Of a DNA stretch of 64,000 nucleotides, positions 26,713 through 35,924 are shown piece after piece. The position numbers were made by a program, and so were the translations under genes. Source of the stretch: UBA6522 sp965262365 (GTDB lineage Bacteria; Pseudomonadota; Gammaproteobacteria; Steroidobacterales; Rariloculaceae); NCBI GenBank assembly GCA_965262365.1, contig OZ253541.1, positions 3,472,001 to 3,536,000 on the forward strand. The letters run 5' to 3'. The notes below the pieces were generated by a model. It did no database searches and had not been told where the DNA came from. It was given only the letters and a program-made list of their open reading frames with translations. Each line of letters begins with the position of its first letter. The stretch's first letter is position 1.

Positions 26713-28209
26713 ATGCTGAACCGCCTCCGGACGCCGGCCTTACTGGCCTGGCTGCTGGTGCTGTCGGCCTGCGAAACCATGGGCCCTGCTCCGCCGCCCC
26801 TGGTGCTGAACGCCCTTCAACAGGAGGCGCAACAGTTGCTCGAGGAGGAAGAGTACGAACAGGCGCTGCAGACCTACGCCCAGCTCGTCAGCGCCGCCAG
26901 CGGCATCGAGCTCAGCGGTTATCTCATCGCGGGAGCGGAGATCCTCGTGGTGCTGGGAGCCTACGATACCGCCGGCGAATGGCTGACCCGGGCCGGCAGT
27001 GACGCAACAGCGGACCAGGCACGACGGATTCTGGATCTGCAGGAACAGATACTCGCAGCGCGATCCCAGGTGACCGCCCCATTGACGCGGGTCGCGCTGC
27101 TGCTGCCTCTGACGGGGCCGCAGCGACAGGCCGCCATCGCCATTCAGGATGGATTTCTCGCCGCTCACCTGGGCCAATTGGAGAACGCCGGGCGCGACCG
27201 ACCGGCACTGCACATTTACGATACGGGGCTGCTTGGAGCCGGCGAAGCCTACGTCGCCGCTCGCGACGATGGCGCCGAATTCATCGTCGGTCCGCTGCTG
27301 AAGCCTGAACTGGAGGCGATCGTGGACAGCGCCGGATCGACCCCGACGCTGGCATTGAATACGCTGGAGAGCGGGCAGAGCGCGGCCAATATCTACCAGT
27401 TCGCGCTGGCTCCCGAAGATGAAGCAAGCCAGGTGGCCCGCCACGCGGTGGCGAACGGTGCGCTCAACGCGGTGGCGCTGATTCCCCGCAATGACTGGGG
27501 CAACCGGTTGCTGGGCAGCTTTCGAGCGCAACTGGAGTCACTCGGCGGCAAACTCCTGCAGATCAGGACCTACGATCCGGCAGGTCAGGATTTTTCTACA
27601 GCCATTACCACCGTGCTGAATATCGACAAGAGCGATCAGCGCCGCCAGCGCCTTGGAGCGGACCTCGGGATTCCGCTGGAGTTCGAATCCCGGCGCCGGC
27701 AGGACATCGACGCTATCTTCGTCGCCGCCGACGCGGGCGCCGGCCGGCTGTTGGCGCCTCAGTTACGATTCTACTTTGCCGGCGATATACCGACCTACGC
27801 AACCTCGGCCATCTACGAGAGCAGCCGCCAGAACGGGGACCTGAACGGATTGCTGTTTGCCGACACCCCCTGGGTGCTGGATCGGGAGGCCGCTCCGCCG
27901 ACATTGGCCGCGACGCTGCAGCGCTATTGGCCGCAGCGCACGTCGGCCCAGTGGACCCGGTTCTACGGCTTCGGTTTTGACGCCTGCCGGTTGATGTTCG
28001 CGCTTCATGAGAAGCCGAATAGCCTCTCGTCGTTTGCGGCCCTGTCCGGCGAACTGAGTCTCGACGAGAATGGCCAGGTGCGCCGCGAACTTCCCATGGC
28101 GCAGTTTCAGGGCGGTACGCCCGTCATGATCGAACCAGGGCCCGTGATCGCTACCCGGGAGGCGGGCGCCGCGCCCGAATCCACCGCTGAACTCGCCGGC
28201 CTCAGGTAA
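26713..28209 (+). CDS. lpoA: Penicillin-binding protein activator LpoA (outer-membrane lipoprotein)
   Basis: LpoA reaches through the periplasm to stimulate PBP1A transpeptidation. The ATG at 26713 starts a lipoprotein signal (MLNRLRTPALLAWLLVLSAC) with a lipobox ending at Cys20. An N-terminal helical repeat region follows, then a periplasmic-binding-protein-like domain beginning at 'TRVALLLPLTGPQRQAAIAIQDGFLAA'. The product is about 498 residues, shorter than the E. coli protein (678). An earlier ATG at 26674 would spoil the signal peptide. The lpoA-yraN-diaA order supports the call. Confidence 0.9.
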   Translation: MLNRLRTPALLAWLLVLSACETMGPAPPPLVLNALQQEAQQLLEEEEYEQALQTYAQLVSAASGIELSGYLIAGAEILVVLGAYDTAGEWLTRAGSDATADQARRILDLQEQILAARSQVTAPLTRVALLLPLTGPQRQAAIAIQDGFLAAHLGQLENAGRDRPALHIYDTGLLGAGEAYVAARDDGAEFIVGPLLKPELEAIVDSAGSTPTLALNTLESGQSAANIYQFALAPEDEASQVARHAVANGALNAVALIPRNDWGNRLLGSFRAQLESLGGKLLQIRTYDPAGQDFSTAITTVLNIDKSDQRRQRLGADLGIPLEFESRRRQDIDAIFVAADAGAGRLLAPQLRFYFAGDIPTYATSAIYESSRQNGDLNGLLFADTPWVLDREAAPPTLAATLQRYWPQRTSAQWTRFYGFGFDACRLMFALHEKPNSLSSFAALSGELSLDENGQVRRELPMAQFQGGTPVMIEPGPVIATREAGAAPESTAELAGLR

Positions 28210-28585
28210 GGCATCTACCGCACTCGAAAGCGGGCTCGCCTGGGAACTGCGCACGGCCCGATATCTGAAGCGGAAGGGCCTGCGGGTGCTGATCCAACGA
28301 TATCGTTGCCGTCTCGGCGAACTGGATCTCGTCTGCCTCGATGGCGCCACGTTGGTCGTCGTCGAGGTGCGTGCCCGAGCCGGCAGCCGTTTCGCCGGCG
28401 CCGGCGAGTCAGTGGACGTCCGCAAACAGCGGAAACTCGTACGCGCAACCCGCCATCTTCTGATGACCCACCCACAGTGGAGCGACTATCGCCTGCGTTT
28501 CGATGTGTTTTGCATAGACAATATCGACAACGCCACGCCGACCATCCGTTGGATCAGGAATGCCTTCGACGCCGGCGGTGCTTGA
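28187..28585 (+). CDS. yraN: YraN (UPF0102) endonuclease-like protein, non-canonical start
   Basis: Small restriction-endonuclease-fold protein of uncertain role, found beside lpoA and diaA. 'RCRLGELDLVCLDGATLVVVEVRARAG' holds the conserved GE-x-DL and E-V-R motifs. The conserved N-terminal helix (SGLAWELRTARYLKRKGLRVL) lies upstream of the first ATG, GTG or TTG, which is the GTG at 28286. The frame is closed by a TGA near 28145. The only near-cognate start that gives a normal length (132 residues) is CTG at 28187, inside the end of lpoA. Start is therefore tentative. Confidence 0.8.
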   Translation: MNSPASGKASTALESGLAWELRTARYLKRKGLRVLIQRYRCRLGELDLVCLDGATLVVVEVRARAGSRFAGAGESVDVRKQRKLVRATRHLLMTHPQWSDYRLRFDVFCIDNIDNATPTIRWIRNAFDAGGA

Positions 28586-28622
28586 AGGGTTCCGGGTTTC
28601 CGGGCAAAGTGCTGGCGGAAAC

Positions 28623-29201
28623 ATGCAAGAACGCGTCCTCAATCAGTTTCAGGAGAGCATCGAGCTTGCCCGGGAGTCGCAGGCGCTCGCACCTGCCATT
28701 GTGGAGGCTGGTCGCACGCTGGCCACGTGCCTGGCCGAAGGCGGGATGATCCTGTGCTGCGGCAACGGCGGTTCGGCAGCCGACGCCCAGCACTTCAGCG
28801 GCGAACTGCTCGGCCGGTTCGAGACCGAGCGTCCCGGACTTGCGGCGGTTACCCTGAGCACGGATACCTCCGCGCTCACCGCGATCGCCAACGACTACGC
28901 CTACGCGGACGTTTTCGCCAAACAGGTGCGCGCCCTGGGCAGGAAGGGCGACGCGCTGTTCGCAATCACCACGTCGGGAAACTCCGAGAACGTCGTCAGG
29001 GCCGTGAAGACCGCTCACGAGCGCGGCATCGCGGTCGTGGCCCTGACCGGACGGGACGGCGGCGCGATGGCCGGAGTGCTGGGCAAGGACGATATCGAGA
29101 TCCGCGTTCCCGGCCAGCGCACCAGCCGAATACAGGAAGTGCACGGCCTTATCATTCACTGCATCTGCGACCTGGTGGACGCAGAGCTGTTGGGCGCTTA
29201 G
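28623..29201 (+). CDS. diaA: SIS-domain protein DiaA / phosphoheptose isomerase GmhA
   Basis: DiaA regulates DnaA assembly at oriC; the closely related GmhA makes heptose phosphate for lipopolysaccharide. The 192-residue product (MQERVLNQFQESIELARES) has 'ILCCGNGGSAADAQHFSGELLGRFETERP' and 'TTSGNSENVVRAV'. The residues that bind zinc in GmhA (H and E in 'DAQHFSGE', Q and H in 'RIQEVHGLIIH') are all present. It may therefore be catalytically active, unlike E. coli DiaA. The neighbourhood lpoA-yraN favours DiaA. The ATG at 28623 is chosen by homology. Confidence 0.88.
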   Translation: MQERVLNQFQESIELARESQALAPAIVEAGRTLATCLAEGGMILCCGNGGSAADAQHFSGELLGRFETERPGLAAVTLSTDTSALTAIANDYAYADVFAKQVRALGRKGDALFAITTSGNSENVVRAVKTAHERGIAVVALTGRDGGAMAGVLGKDDIEIRVPGQRTSRIQEVHGLIIHCICDLVDAELLGA

Positions 29202-29286
29202 TGTCCAGTCCCACTAGTTCCAGCCATTTCAGCCCGTGGCAACAGGGCCCGCCGTGATGCGGGGTATACCCGCTGGAAAACGACCA

Positions 29287-30846
29287 ATGAAAGACCGAGA
29301 CGACAGTACCAGGACCGCGGACGATTCCAACCGGAGAGACCAGCACGAGGAATCGGCGCCGGACTACCCGCGATTGTCGAGGCGTAACGTCTTGACGAGC
29401 GCCGGCGGCGCTCTGGCGGTTGCGGCGTTGCCGGGCGGAGTCACCCGGACACGGGCGCAGACGCCGCAGCCGGAGCGACGGGCGGACCTGACCGGACGGC
29501 TCGCCCGCTACATGGCAGAAGCACGGGATCTCCCATTACCGGCATCCGCCGTGCTGGCTGCGAAACACCGAATCCTGGATACGTTCGCCGCGACCGTTTC
29601 GGGTGCGAAGCTGGGGCCCGGCGAAGTCACCATCGCCTATGTGCGCGACCAGGGCGGCACTCCCGAGGCGACCGTGGCGACAACGGACATCATGACCTCC
29701 GCGGTCAATGCCGCGCTTGCCAACGCGATGTTCGCCCATGCCGACGAGACCGATGACTTTCATCCGTTCACGAAGGCCCATCCCGGCTGCTCGGTGGTTC
29801 CGGCGGCACTCGCCATGGGGGAGCGTGAGGCGAGTTCGGGGACCGAATTCCTGCGCGCCGTGGTGCTCGGATACGACCTGTGCTGCCGCTTCCTGATGGC
29901 GTTGAACCCGGCCCTGGTCCGCGCCAGGGGGAAAAGCGCCGAGGGTTACAGCTCGACGTTCGGCGCCACCGCCGCGGCCGCATCCGTGGCGCGATTCGAT
30001 GAAACGCGCATGCGTTACGCCATTTCCTACGGGGTGCAACAGGTATCCGGTGTGTGGAGTTGGGTACGGGATCCCGAACACATCGAGAAGGCCTTCGACT
30101 TCAGCGGCATGGGCGCCCGCAACGGCGTGGCGGCGGCGACCATGATCCAGGCGGGTTTCACCGGCGTCACCGACGCCCTGGAGGGGGAACGCAACGTGAT
30201 CGACGCCCTGTCCACGGAGCCCGATCCCGAAGCCATCGTCGCCGATCTCGGCACCCGGTTCTACGTGGAGGAAACGGCGATCAAGACCTTTCCCGTGGGT
30301 TATCCCATCCAATCGCCGCTGGCGGCGTTCTTCACTCTCCGCCAGCAGCACGGCCTGACCGCGGACAATGTCGAGCGTATCCTCCTGCGGCTTCCCGAGG
30401 ACGGCGCGAGGATCGTCGACAGCCGCGCCATGCCGGATGTCAACGTTCAGCACATCATGGCGGTGGCGTTGGTGGACGGCTTCATCGATTTCGAAAACAG
30501 CCACTCTTTCGAGCGGATGACCGATCCCGAGGTCGTCGCTGCACGGCAAAAGATCGAACTGATCGCGGACCCGGAACTGGCCGTCGTCGAAGCACCGAGA
30601 AGCGGCTTCGTGGAAGTGACGTTAGCGGATGGCCGTACCGAGAACCTGTTCGTCAGTCACGCCCCGGGGACGCCCGAGAACCCGCTCACGACCGAGCAGG
30701 TGGACGCCAAGGCCCGTGTGCTCATGGCGCCGATACTGGGCGAAAGCAGGACGGAATCCCTGATCGAACAGGTCAGCACGCTCGAGGCGCTTGACGACGT
30801 ACGCGAACTGAAGCCGCTTCTCAGCCTTCCGAATCCTCCCAATTGA
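29287..30846 (+). CDS. MmgE/PrpD family protein with a Tat signal
   Basis: MmgE/PrpD proteins include 2-methylcitrate dehydratase and related lyases or racemases. The domain spans roughly residues 70-510, with 'HRILDTFAATVSGAKLGPG', 'NAMFAHADETDDFHP', 'HPGCSVVPAALAMGE' and 'KTFPVGYPIQSPLAA'. The N-terminus carries a twin-arginine export signal (SRRNVLTSAGGALAVAALP), which is unusual for a family normally in the cytoplasm. The ATG at 29287 keeps that signal near the start. It converges with the next gene over 26 bp. The substrate cannot be told from sequence. Confidence 0.85.
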   Translation: MKDRDDSTRTADDSNRRDQHEESAPDYPRLSRRNVLTSAGGALAVAALPGGVTRTRAQTPQPERRADLTGRLARYMAEARDLPLPASAVLAAKHRILDTFAATVSGAKLGPGEVTIAYVRDQGGTPEATVATTDIMTSAVNAALANAMFAHADETDDFHPFTKAHPGCSVVPAALAMGEREASSGTEFLRAVVLGYDLCCRFLMALNPALVRARGKSAEGYSSTFGATAAAASVARFDETRMRYAISYGVQQVSGVWSWVRDPEHIEKAFDFSGMGARNGVAAATMIQAGFTGVTDALEGERNVIDALSTEPDPEAIVADLGTRFYVEETAIKTFPVGYPIQSPLAAFFTLRQQHGLTADNVERILLRLPEDGARIVDSRAMPDVNVQHIMAVALVDGFIDFENSHSFERMTDPEVVAARQKIELIADPELAVVEAPRSGFVEVTLADGRTENLFVSHAPGTPENPLTTEQVDAKARVLMAPILGESRTESLIEQVSTLEALDDVRELKPLLSLPNPPN

Positions 30847-31873
30847 TGACGCATTCGTAGGGGGGAATCTCCACGCCCGGCGTCCATTCGCGGAACGATT
30901 CAAGCGCGAACGATTCGGTGAGAACCGCCGGATCGGTAACCGTTACCGAATAGTTCAGCCGGTTGCCCCCGTCGGAGGTGGAGAATCGTTCCACGTAGCT
31001 GGCCTGGTCCGATTGCGGCACACCAAGCTCGGTGTAATAAGGCCAGCCGATGTGGGTCGTTGTCACAACCAGCGTGTCGCCTTCCCAACGCCCGACGGAA
31101 TGGCCGGTTTCGGACGGCACGGGTTCCATCGAACCTGCCGCCTCACCCATGTGGATTGTCCGCCGGGTGTTGTATTCCGAGATATGAATGACGATGCGAT
31201 CGCCTTCATTGCCGATCTCCATCGGCACCGGGTCGAACATCGCATCGGGCATGCCCTGCCGGCACTCGACGACCTCGATGTTGTCCTCGAGCGGATCGTA
31301 GGCAGCGGCCAACGCCTGGCCGCGCTCCGTGAACTCGAGATCCAGCGCCCTCAACTGCTGTTCGATGTTCGTGCCCTGGCGTCTTCCCCACGTCCTGAAG
31401 AGTCCTTCGGCCGTCCGCCGGTGCTCGGCCACCCTGGCCGGATCGAGCACCTCGGGCGGATTGGGGACCACGACGTCGGACCACAGGGGACTGCGGCCGC
31501 CCTGCACGATCTCCTCGCCACTCGGCAGAAGCACATGAGCCGCGCCCAGTCCATTCGTACCCCGCCGGGCAACAAAGCCCGCGATCTTCACTTCACCGAG
31601 AAAATCGTCGGGGGAAAGACCCCGGCGCTCCATCGACCTGGGTCCCGGACCCAGTTCCACCTCCCAGACTGTAACCTCGCCGTCGTCGCCAACGACCCGA
31701 AACCGGCCGCGGGTGTGGGGATTGCGCCAGAATATCTCCGTCAACTCGCCCTCCATCTCGACGAGTTCGTCGGAGAAATAGAGCGCGGAGTTGGTCACTG
31801 CACCGTGATGCGCCAGAAGGCCGGAAGAACCGAACACGACGATCAACAGGAATTGTATTTTCAGAATTTTCAT
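30821..31873 (-). CDS. Secreted DUF6152-like protein
   Basis: Exported protein of unknown function. A classical signal peptide (MKILKIQFLLIVVFGSSGLLA) is followed by 'HHGAVTNSALYFSDELVEMEGELTEIFWRNPH'. The His-His near the mature N-terminus and the 'W.NPH' motif are features of DUF6152 proteins. The C-terminal part ('GHSVGRWEGDTLVVTTTHIGWPYY', 'SYVERFS') resembles the extra domain often fused to it. At 350 residues it is a long member. It forms a minus-strand pair with no overlap to the NHL gene upstream. Confidence 0.7.
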   Translation of the reverse strand: MKILKIQFLLIVVFGSSGLLAHHGAVTNSALYFSDELVEMEGELTEIFWRNPHTRGRFRVVGDDGEVTVWEVELGPGPRSMERRGLSPDDFLGEVKIAGFVARRGTNGLGAAHVLLPSGEEIVQGGRSPLWSDVVVPNPPEVLDPARVAEHRRTAEGLFRTWGRRQGTNIEQQLRALDLEFTERGQALAAAYDPLEDNIEVVECRQGMPDAMFDPVPMEIGNEGDRIVIHISEYNTRRTIHMGEAAGSMEPVPSETGHSVGRWEGDTLVVTTTHIGWPYYTELGVPQSDQASYVERFSTSDGGNRLNYSVTVTDPAVLTESFALESFREWTPGVEIPPYECVINWEDSEG

Positions 31874-31913
31874 ACCTTGTTCTCATTCATCGGGCGACCC
31901 GCGCCAACCCGGT

Positions 31914-33128
31914 CTATTGCCAAACGGGTTCGAATTTCTGAATGCGCTTGGCGTGTTCCACTTCACCGGTGTAGATGTTGCCCATCGAATCCGTCGCAAT
32001 CGCGTTGATCCAGTGCAACTGGCCCGCGTAACGGCCGTTGCCGCCGAACGAACCCAGCGTCTCGCCGCTGCGCCGGTTCACGATCCAGACGCTGGAGTTG
32101 CCCGAGTCGGCGACGTAAAGGTAGTTCTGCTCCGGATCCTTGGAAATCGCCATCTTGTACATGGTTCCGCAGACGGGGAGTTCCTTCCGGCCCGCAACAC
32201 CGGCGCACTGGGTCGGGCCGAGCCGCTCGGCCGGCGTCCATTCGGCGACGTAGATGTCCTGAACCCAGGTGCCATCCTTCTGGAACACCTGGATCCGGTT
32301 CTGCCCCCGCTCGCCAATGTATACCTGCCCGTCGTCCGATATCTCGACGAAATGCATCGCCGGAACGAAGTTCGCCTCGTCCGGGGGACGCGTTCCATCC
32401 CATTCGTACGGCGGGATCGGATCGTTGCTGATCTCCTCCAGAGGCATGCCGTGACCGCCCCAGCCGCGCTTGAAGTCGCCGGAATCCATGTCGTAGACCA
32501 GCACCCGCTTCCAGTTGATGATGTAAATCTCGCGCTCGTCCTGATCGAGCTGGAACCGGCCCTTCTGGGTCAACACCTCGGTCTCGGCGTTGTCCTCTTC
32601 CATCTGCACGCCTGCCGGCGGACGGCGGCCGAAATCCCATACGAATTCACCCTCACGGGTGAATTTGAGGATGCTGTCCTGCGGCGCCAGACCGCCGACC
32701 CAGACATTACCGTCACGGTCGGCGATGACCGTCTGCAGACTTGCCGGCCAGTTGGGATGGTGGTCCGCATCGCCCCAGGCGTGAATGACGTTGGCGTCCG
32801 CGTCCATGGCGATCACTTCCGGGCTCTTGGTGCAACAGGCCATCCGGTACGGCTCTTCGGTACCCCCGGCGATTTCGTCACCCTCGGCGCCGTTCGGCCT
32901 GTTCAGAAACCACACGATGTCCATGTGGTCAACGTGAATGCCGGTCACCTGCTGCATGCTCCAGCGATTGGGCAAGGGACCCGGCCAGAATGGATCGACC
33001 TGGAACACCGGCGCGCCGTTTTCGTCCATGGCCTGGACCCGATCCTGGGCCTGAACGCCCGAGACCGTCCACAACGCAAGGGTCATGGCTGAAAGAGTGA
33101 TTGCACGGACTGGTTTGATGGGGTTCAC
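31914..33128 (-). CDS. Secreted NHL-type beta-propeller protein
   Basis: Predicted periplasmic six-bladed beta-propeller. A signal peptide (about residues 1-27, ending AQA) precedes repeated blades of the form 'G.V.V...DSI.KF...G.F...FG', for example 'DRDGNVWVGGLAPQDSILKFTREGEFVWDFG' in two parts. Others are 'GQVYIGERGQNRIQVFQKDGTWV' and 'YLYVADSGNSSVWIVNRRSGE'. Such proteins include peptidylglycine monooxygenase-like lyases, but no catalytic residues can be assigned. The start is GTG at 33128, with AAGGAGAA upstream. Confidence 0.75.
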   Translation of the reverse strand: MNPIKPVRAITLSAMTLALWTVSGVQAQDRVQAMDENGAPVFQVDPFWPGPLPNRWSMQQVTGIHVDHMDIVWFLNRPNGAEGDEIAGGTEEPYRMACCTKSPEVIAMDADANVIHAWGDADHHPNWPASLQTVIADRDGNVWVGGLAPQDSILKFTREGEFVWDFGRRPPAGVQMEEDNAETEVLTQKGRFQLDQDEREIYIINWKRVLVYDMDSGDFKRGWGGHGMPLEEISNDPIPPYEWDGTRPPDEANFVPAMHFVEISDDGQVYIGERGQNRIQVFQKDGTWVQDIYVAEWTPAERLGPTQCAGVAGRKELPVCGTMYKMAISKDPEQNYLYVADSGNSSVWIVNRRSGETLGSFGGNGRYAGQLHWINAIATDSMGNIYTGEVEHAKRIQKFEPVWQ

Positions 33129-33234
33129 CGGACTTCTCCTTCGTCTACTCGTCTAATCGTAATCCGTCGATTGTACTGCGAATCCGGCGTATCTGGTGAC
33201 GTGCCGGTTGGGGCCGATGGGCGGGATATCTCGG

Positions 33235-33864
33235 CTACTCGCGCATCTCCTGCTCGAGTTCCGTCAGACTGAACTGGAAGGAGGGCCTCGAGAACACCGT
33301 ATCCATGTAGCGCTGGATCGGGCGCGCCTGCGCGGGAAGCTCGATTTCAAACACCGGCAACCGCCAGAAGATGGGCGCGATGCTGCAATCGACCAGGGAG
33401 AACTCGTCGCTCAGGAAAAACTTCTTGGCGGCGAAAACCTCCGCCGTGGAGACGATGCTGTCGTTCAGGGCCTTGCGTGCACGGTTCACGAGTTTGCGAT
33501 CCCCGCCCGCGACGATCTTCTCCGCCAACGAGTACCAGTCCCGCTCGATGCGATAAAGGTAAAGGCGGTACTGGGCGCGCGTCACCGGGTCCACCGGCAT
33601 CAGCGGCGGGTGCGGGAAGCGTTCGTCCAGGTACTCGACTATGACTCGAGAATCGTAGAGGACCAGTTCCCGGTCCACCAGCGTCGGAACACTGTTGTAC
33701 GGGTTCAGATCGAGCAAATCCTCAGGCAGATTGCCATGTTGCACATCGATGTAATCGATATTGACGCTCTTCTCCGCGAGCACCAGGCGAGTGCGATGAC
33801 TCCACGGGTCGGTGGGGTCGGAAAACAGGGTCATTACCGAGCGGCGATTAGCGATTACAGTCAA
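33235..33864 (-). CDS. sspA: Stringent starvation protein A (SspA), TTG start
   Basis: Glutathione-S-transferase-fold protein that binds RNA polymerase during starvation. 'MTVIANRRSVMTLFSDPTDPWSHRTRLVLAEKSV' (first part) matches the SspA N-terminus and supports the TTG at 33864; an ATG ten codons later is the alternative. 'NPYNSVPTLVDRELVLYDSRVIVEYLDERFPHPPL' carries the thioredoxin-fold end. The position after petABC is canonical. The usual downstream partner sspB is not present: the next gene is the unrelated beta-propeller. Confidence 0.95.
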   Translation of the reverse strand: MTVIANRRSVMTLFSDPTDPWSHRTRLVLAEKSVNIDYIDVQHGNLPEDLLDLNPYNSVPTLVDRELVLYDSRVIVEYLDERFPHPPLMPVDPVTRAQYRLYLYRIERDWYSLAEKIVAGGDRKLVNRARKALNDSIVSTAEVFAAKKFFLSDEFSLVDCSIAPIFWRLPVFEIELPAQARPIQRYMDTVFSRPSFQFSLTELEQEMRE

Positions 33865-33924
33865 ACACAGCTCCCGTTAGTTATTGATTCTCACTGAACT
33901 GCGGGCCTAGGCCTGTGAACAGCC

Positions 33925-34671
33925 CTAATGGACGCCCCTCCAAATCTCCCTTTTCAGCATGTACGCGATCACAAGGAAGATCAACAGAAACGCGATCACG
34001 CGAACACCCAGAGCGCGGCGCTCCAGTTGAATCGGTTCACCGATGTATTCCAGGAAATTCGTGATGTCGCGCACCACCCGTTCGAATTCCTCCTCGCTCA
34101 GGAATCCCTCGCGGATCACTTCGAAGTGTTCCAGCGAGCGCGTGACGATCCCATCCTCGGAATTCTCCGAGAAGACCGCCGACCTGGTGCCGGCCAGTTC
34201 CCAGAGTACATCCGGCATGGCGGTGTTTTCGAGCCACAGGTTGTTCGCACCGGAGGGTCTGGATGGGTCAGCGTAAAAGCCCCGCAGGTAATTGTAAAGG
34301 TAGTCGACCCCGCGGCTGCGGGCGATCAGGGAAAGGTCCGGAGGTGCTACGCCAAACCATACCGCACCGTCCTCCGGGCGCATGCTGCTGACCATGGTGT
34401 CGTGCAGTTGCCCCGAGCCGAACATCAGGTTTCCCACTACCTGTGCGTCGGTGAGGCCAAGATCCTCGCCGAGGCGGTTGTAACGGACGTACTGCGCCGA
34501 GTGACAACCCAGACAGTAGTTGACGAAATACTTCGCTCCCCGTTGCAGCGAGGCAATGTCGCTGATGTCGTTATCCGCGGGCAATAGCTCTGCCACTGCC
34601 GCGCCGTGATCCTGGCCCCACGATGCGGCGCTGACCGCAATAACCAGTCCCGCGATGATTCGGGGCACCAC
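33925..34671 (-). CDS. petC: Cytochrome c1 of the bc1 complex
   Basis: Membrane-anchored heme c subunit of ubiquinol:cytochrome c oxidoreductase. A signal peptide (VPRIIAGLVIAVSAASWGQ) is followed by 'LQRGAKYFVNYCLGCHSAQYVRYNRL' with the CLGCH heme site. The axial methionine is in a downstream 'TAMPDVLWE' segment. The C-terminal anchor is 'VIAFLLIFLVIAYMLKREIW'. It starts at one of two adjacent GTG codons (34671 or 34668) that overlap the petB stop. A longer upstream frame is only the petB shadow. Confidence 0.93.
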   Translation of the reverse strand: MVPRIIAGLVIAVSAASWGQDHGAAVAELLPADNDISDIASLQRGAKYFVNYCLGCHSAQYVRYNRLGEDLGLTDAQVVGNLMFGSGQLHDTMVSSMRPEDGAVWFGVAPPDLSLIARSRGVDYLYNYLRGFYADPSRPSGANNLWLENTAMPDVLWELAGTRSAVFSENSEDGIVTRSLEHFEVIREGFLSEEEFERVVRDITNFLEYIGEPIQLERRALGVRVIAFLLIFLVIAYMLKREIWRGVH

Positions 34672-35924
34672 TATCTGACCCGCTCCGGAACGGGACCGGG
34701 TTTCTCCCAGGTCGTATACAGCGGCATAAGCAGGAAGAAACCGAAGTACGGTATGGCGAACAGTCGGCACAGCAAGGTATACGTGTCGGACACCGGTTGC
34801 AGCCCCAGGTAGCCCAGCGCCAGGAAGCTGATCGCGAAAGCGGCCAGGGCAAGCTTGTAGATCCAGCCCCGGTAGCGGATGGACTTGACGGGGCAGCGAT
34901 CCAGCCATGGGAGAAAGAACGGCAGCATAACCGCGAGGCTCATCAGGATGACACCCAGCAGCTTGTAGGGCACTGCGCGCAGAATGGCGTAGAACGGGGT
35001 GAAGTACCAAACCGGCGCGATGTGTTCCGGCGTCTGCAGCACATTGGCCGGCTCGAAGTTGGCATGCTCCAGGAACAGCCCGCCCATGTCGGGAACAAAG
35101 AACACCACGAAGGCGAACACGATCAGGAATACGGTGATGATCACCAGGTCCTTGCTGGTGTGATAAGGATGGAAGGCAACGCCGTCGACCGGCTTGCCGC
35201 TGTCGTCCTTGTAGTTCTTGATCTCGATGCCGTCGGGATTGTTCGATCCCACCTCGTGCAGGGCCATGATGTGCACGACCACCAGGAAGACCAGCATCAA
35301 CGGCACCGCGATCACGTGGAAGGCGAAGAAACGATTCAACGTGATGTCGGAAATGTAGAAATCCCCGCGAATCCACTCCGCCAGCGTCTCGCCGACCACC
35401 GGCAGCGCCCCGAACAGCGAGACGATGACCTGCGCGCCCCAGTACGACATGTTCCCCCAGGGCAGCAGATAGCCGAAAAACGCCTCGGCCATCAGGCACA
35501 GGTAGATGAACATGCCGCAGATCCAGACCAACTCGCGCGGCTTCTTGTAGGAGCCGTACATCAGGCCGCGAAAGATGTGCAGGTAGACGACGATGAACAA
35601 CGCCGACGCACCGGTCGAGTGGAGGTACCGGATCAGCCAGCCCCACTCCACGTCGCGCATGATGTACTCCACCGAGGCGAAGGCGTCGGCGGCGGCCGGC
35701 TTGTAATTCATGGTCAGGGCAATGCCGGTGACGATCTGCATCACCAGTACCACCGTGGCCAGCACGCCGAAGCCGTACCAGAAATTGAAGTTCTTGGAGG
35801 CGTAATACTCGGTGGCGTGCTCCCTGATGAGCTTGCTCATGGGGAAACGGGCATCGATCCAGCGTTGCAGGGAATTCACGCCCCGGCCGAGGCGGTCTAC
35901 CATGTCCGAAGCGGTTGCGGCCAC
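34671..35924 (-). CDS. petB: Cytochrome b of the bc1 complex
   Basis: Dihaem membrane subunit containing both quinone sites. 'WNFWYGFG'-type start, 'RYLHSTGASALFIVVYLHIFRG' and 'FFAFHVIAVPLMLVFLVVVHIMALHE' hold the four heme histidines. 'LLPWGNMSYWGAQV' and the PEW-like motif (here 'IAPVWYFTPFYAILRAV', preceded by PEH) mark the Qo site. The product has 417 residues in the GTG-start form. An ATG seven codons in is an alternative. It overlaps petC by one base and starts right before the petA stop. Confidence 0.96.
   Translation of the reverse strand: MAATASDMVDRLGRGVNSLQRWIDARFPMSKLIREHATEYYASKNFNFWYGFGVLATVVLVMQIVTGIALTMNYKPAAADAFASVEYIMRDVEWGWLIRYLHSTGASALFIVVYLHIFRGLMYGSYKKPRELVWICGMFIYLCLMAEAFFGYLLPWGNMSYWGAQVIVSLFGALPVVGETLAEWIRGDFYISDITLNRFFAFHVIAVPLMLVFLVVVHIMALHEVGSNNPDGIEIKNYKDDSGKPVDGVAFHPYHTSKDLVIITVFLIVFAFVVFFVPDMGGLFLEHANFEPANVLQTPEHIAPVWYFTPFYAILRAVPYKLLGVILMSLAVMLPFFLPWLDRCPVKSIRYRGWIYKLALAAFAISFLALGYLGLQPVSDTYTLLCRLFAIPYFGFFLLMPLYTTWEKPGPVPERVR

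Noticed and set aside
33925..35646. 573-codon frame that would fuse cytochrome c1 to an upstream domain
   Set aside because: The upstream half is the shadow of petB; the signal peptide of cytochrome c1 and the petB stop overlap fix the true start at about 34671.
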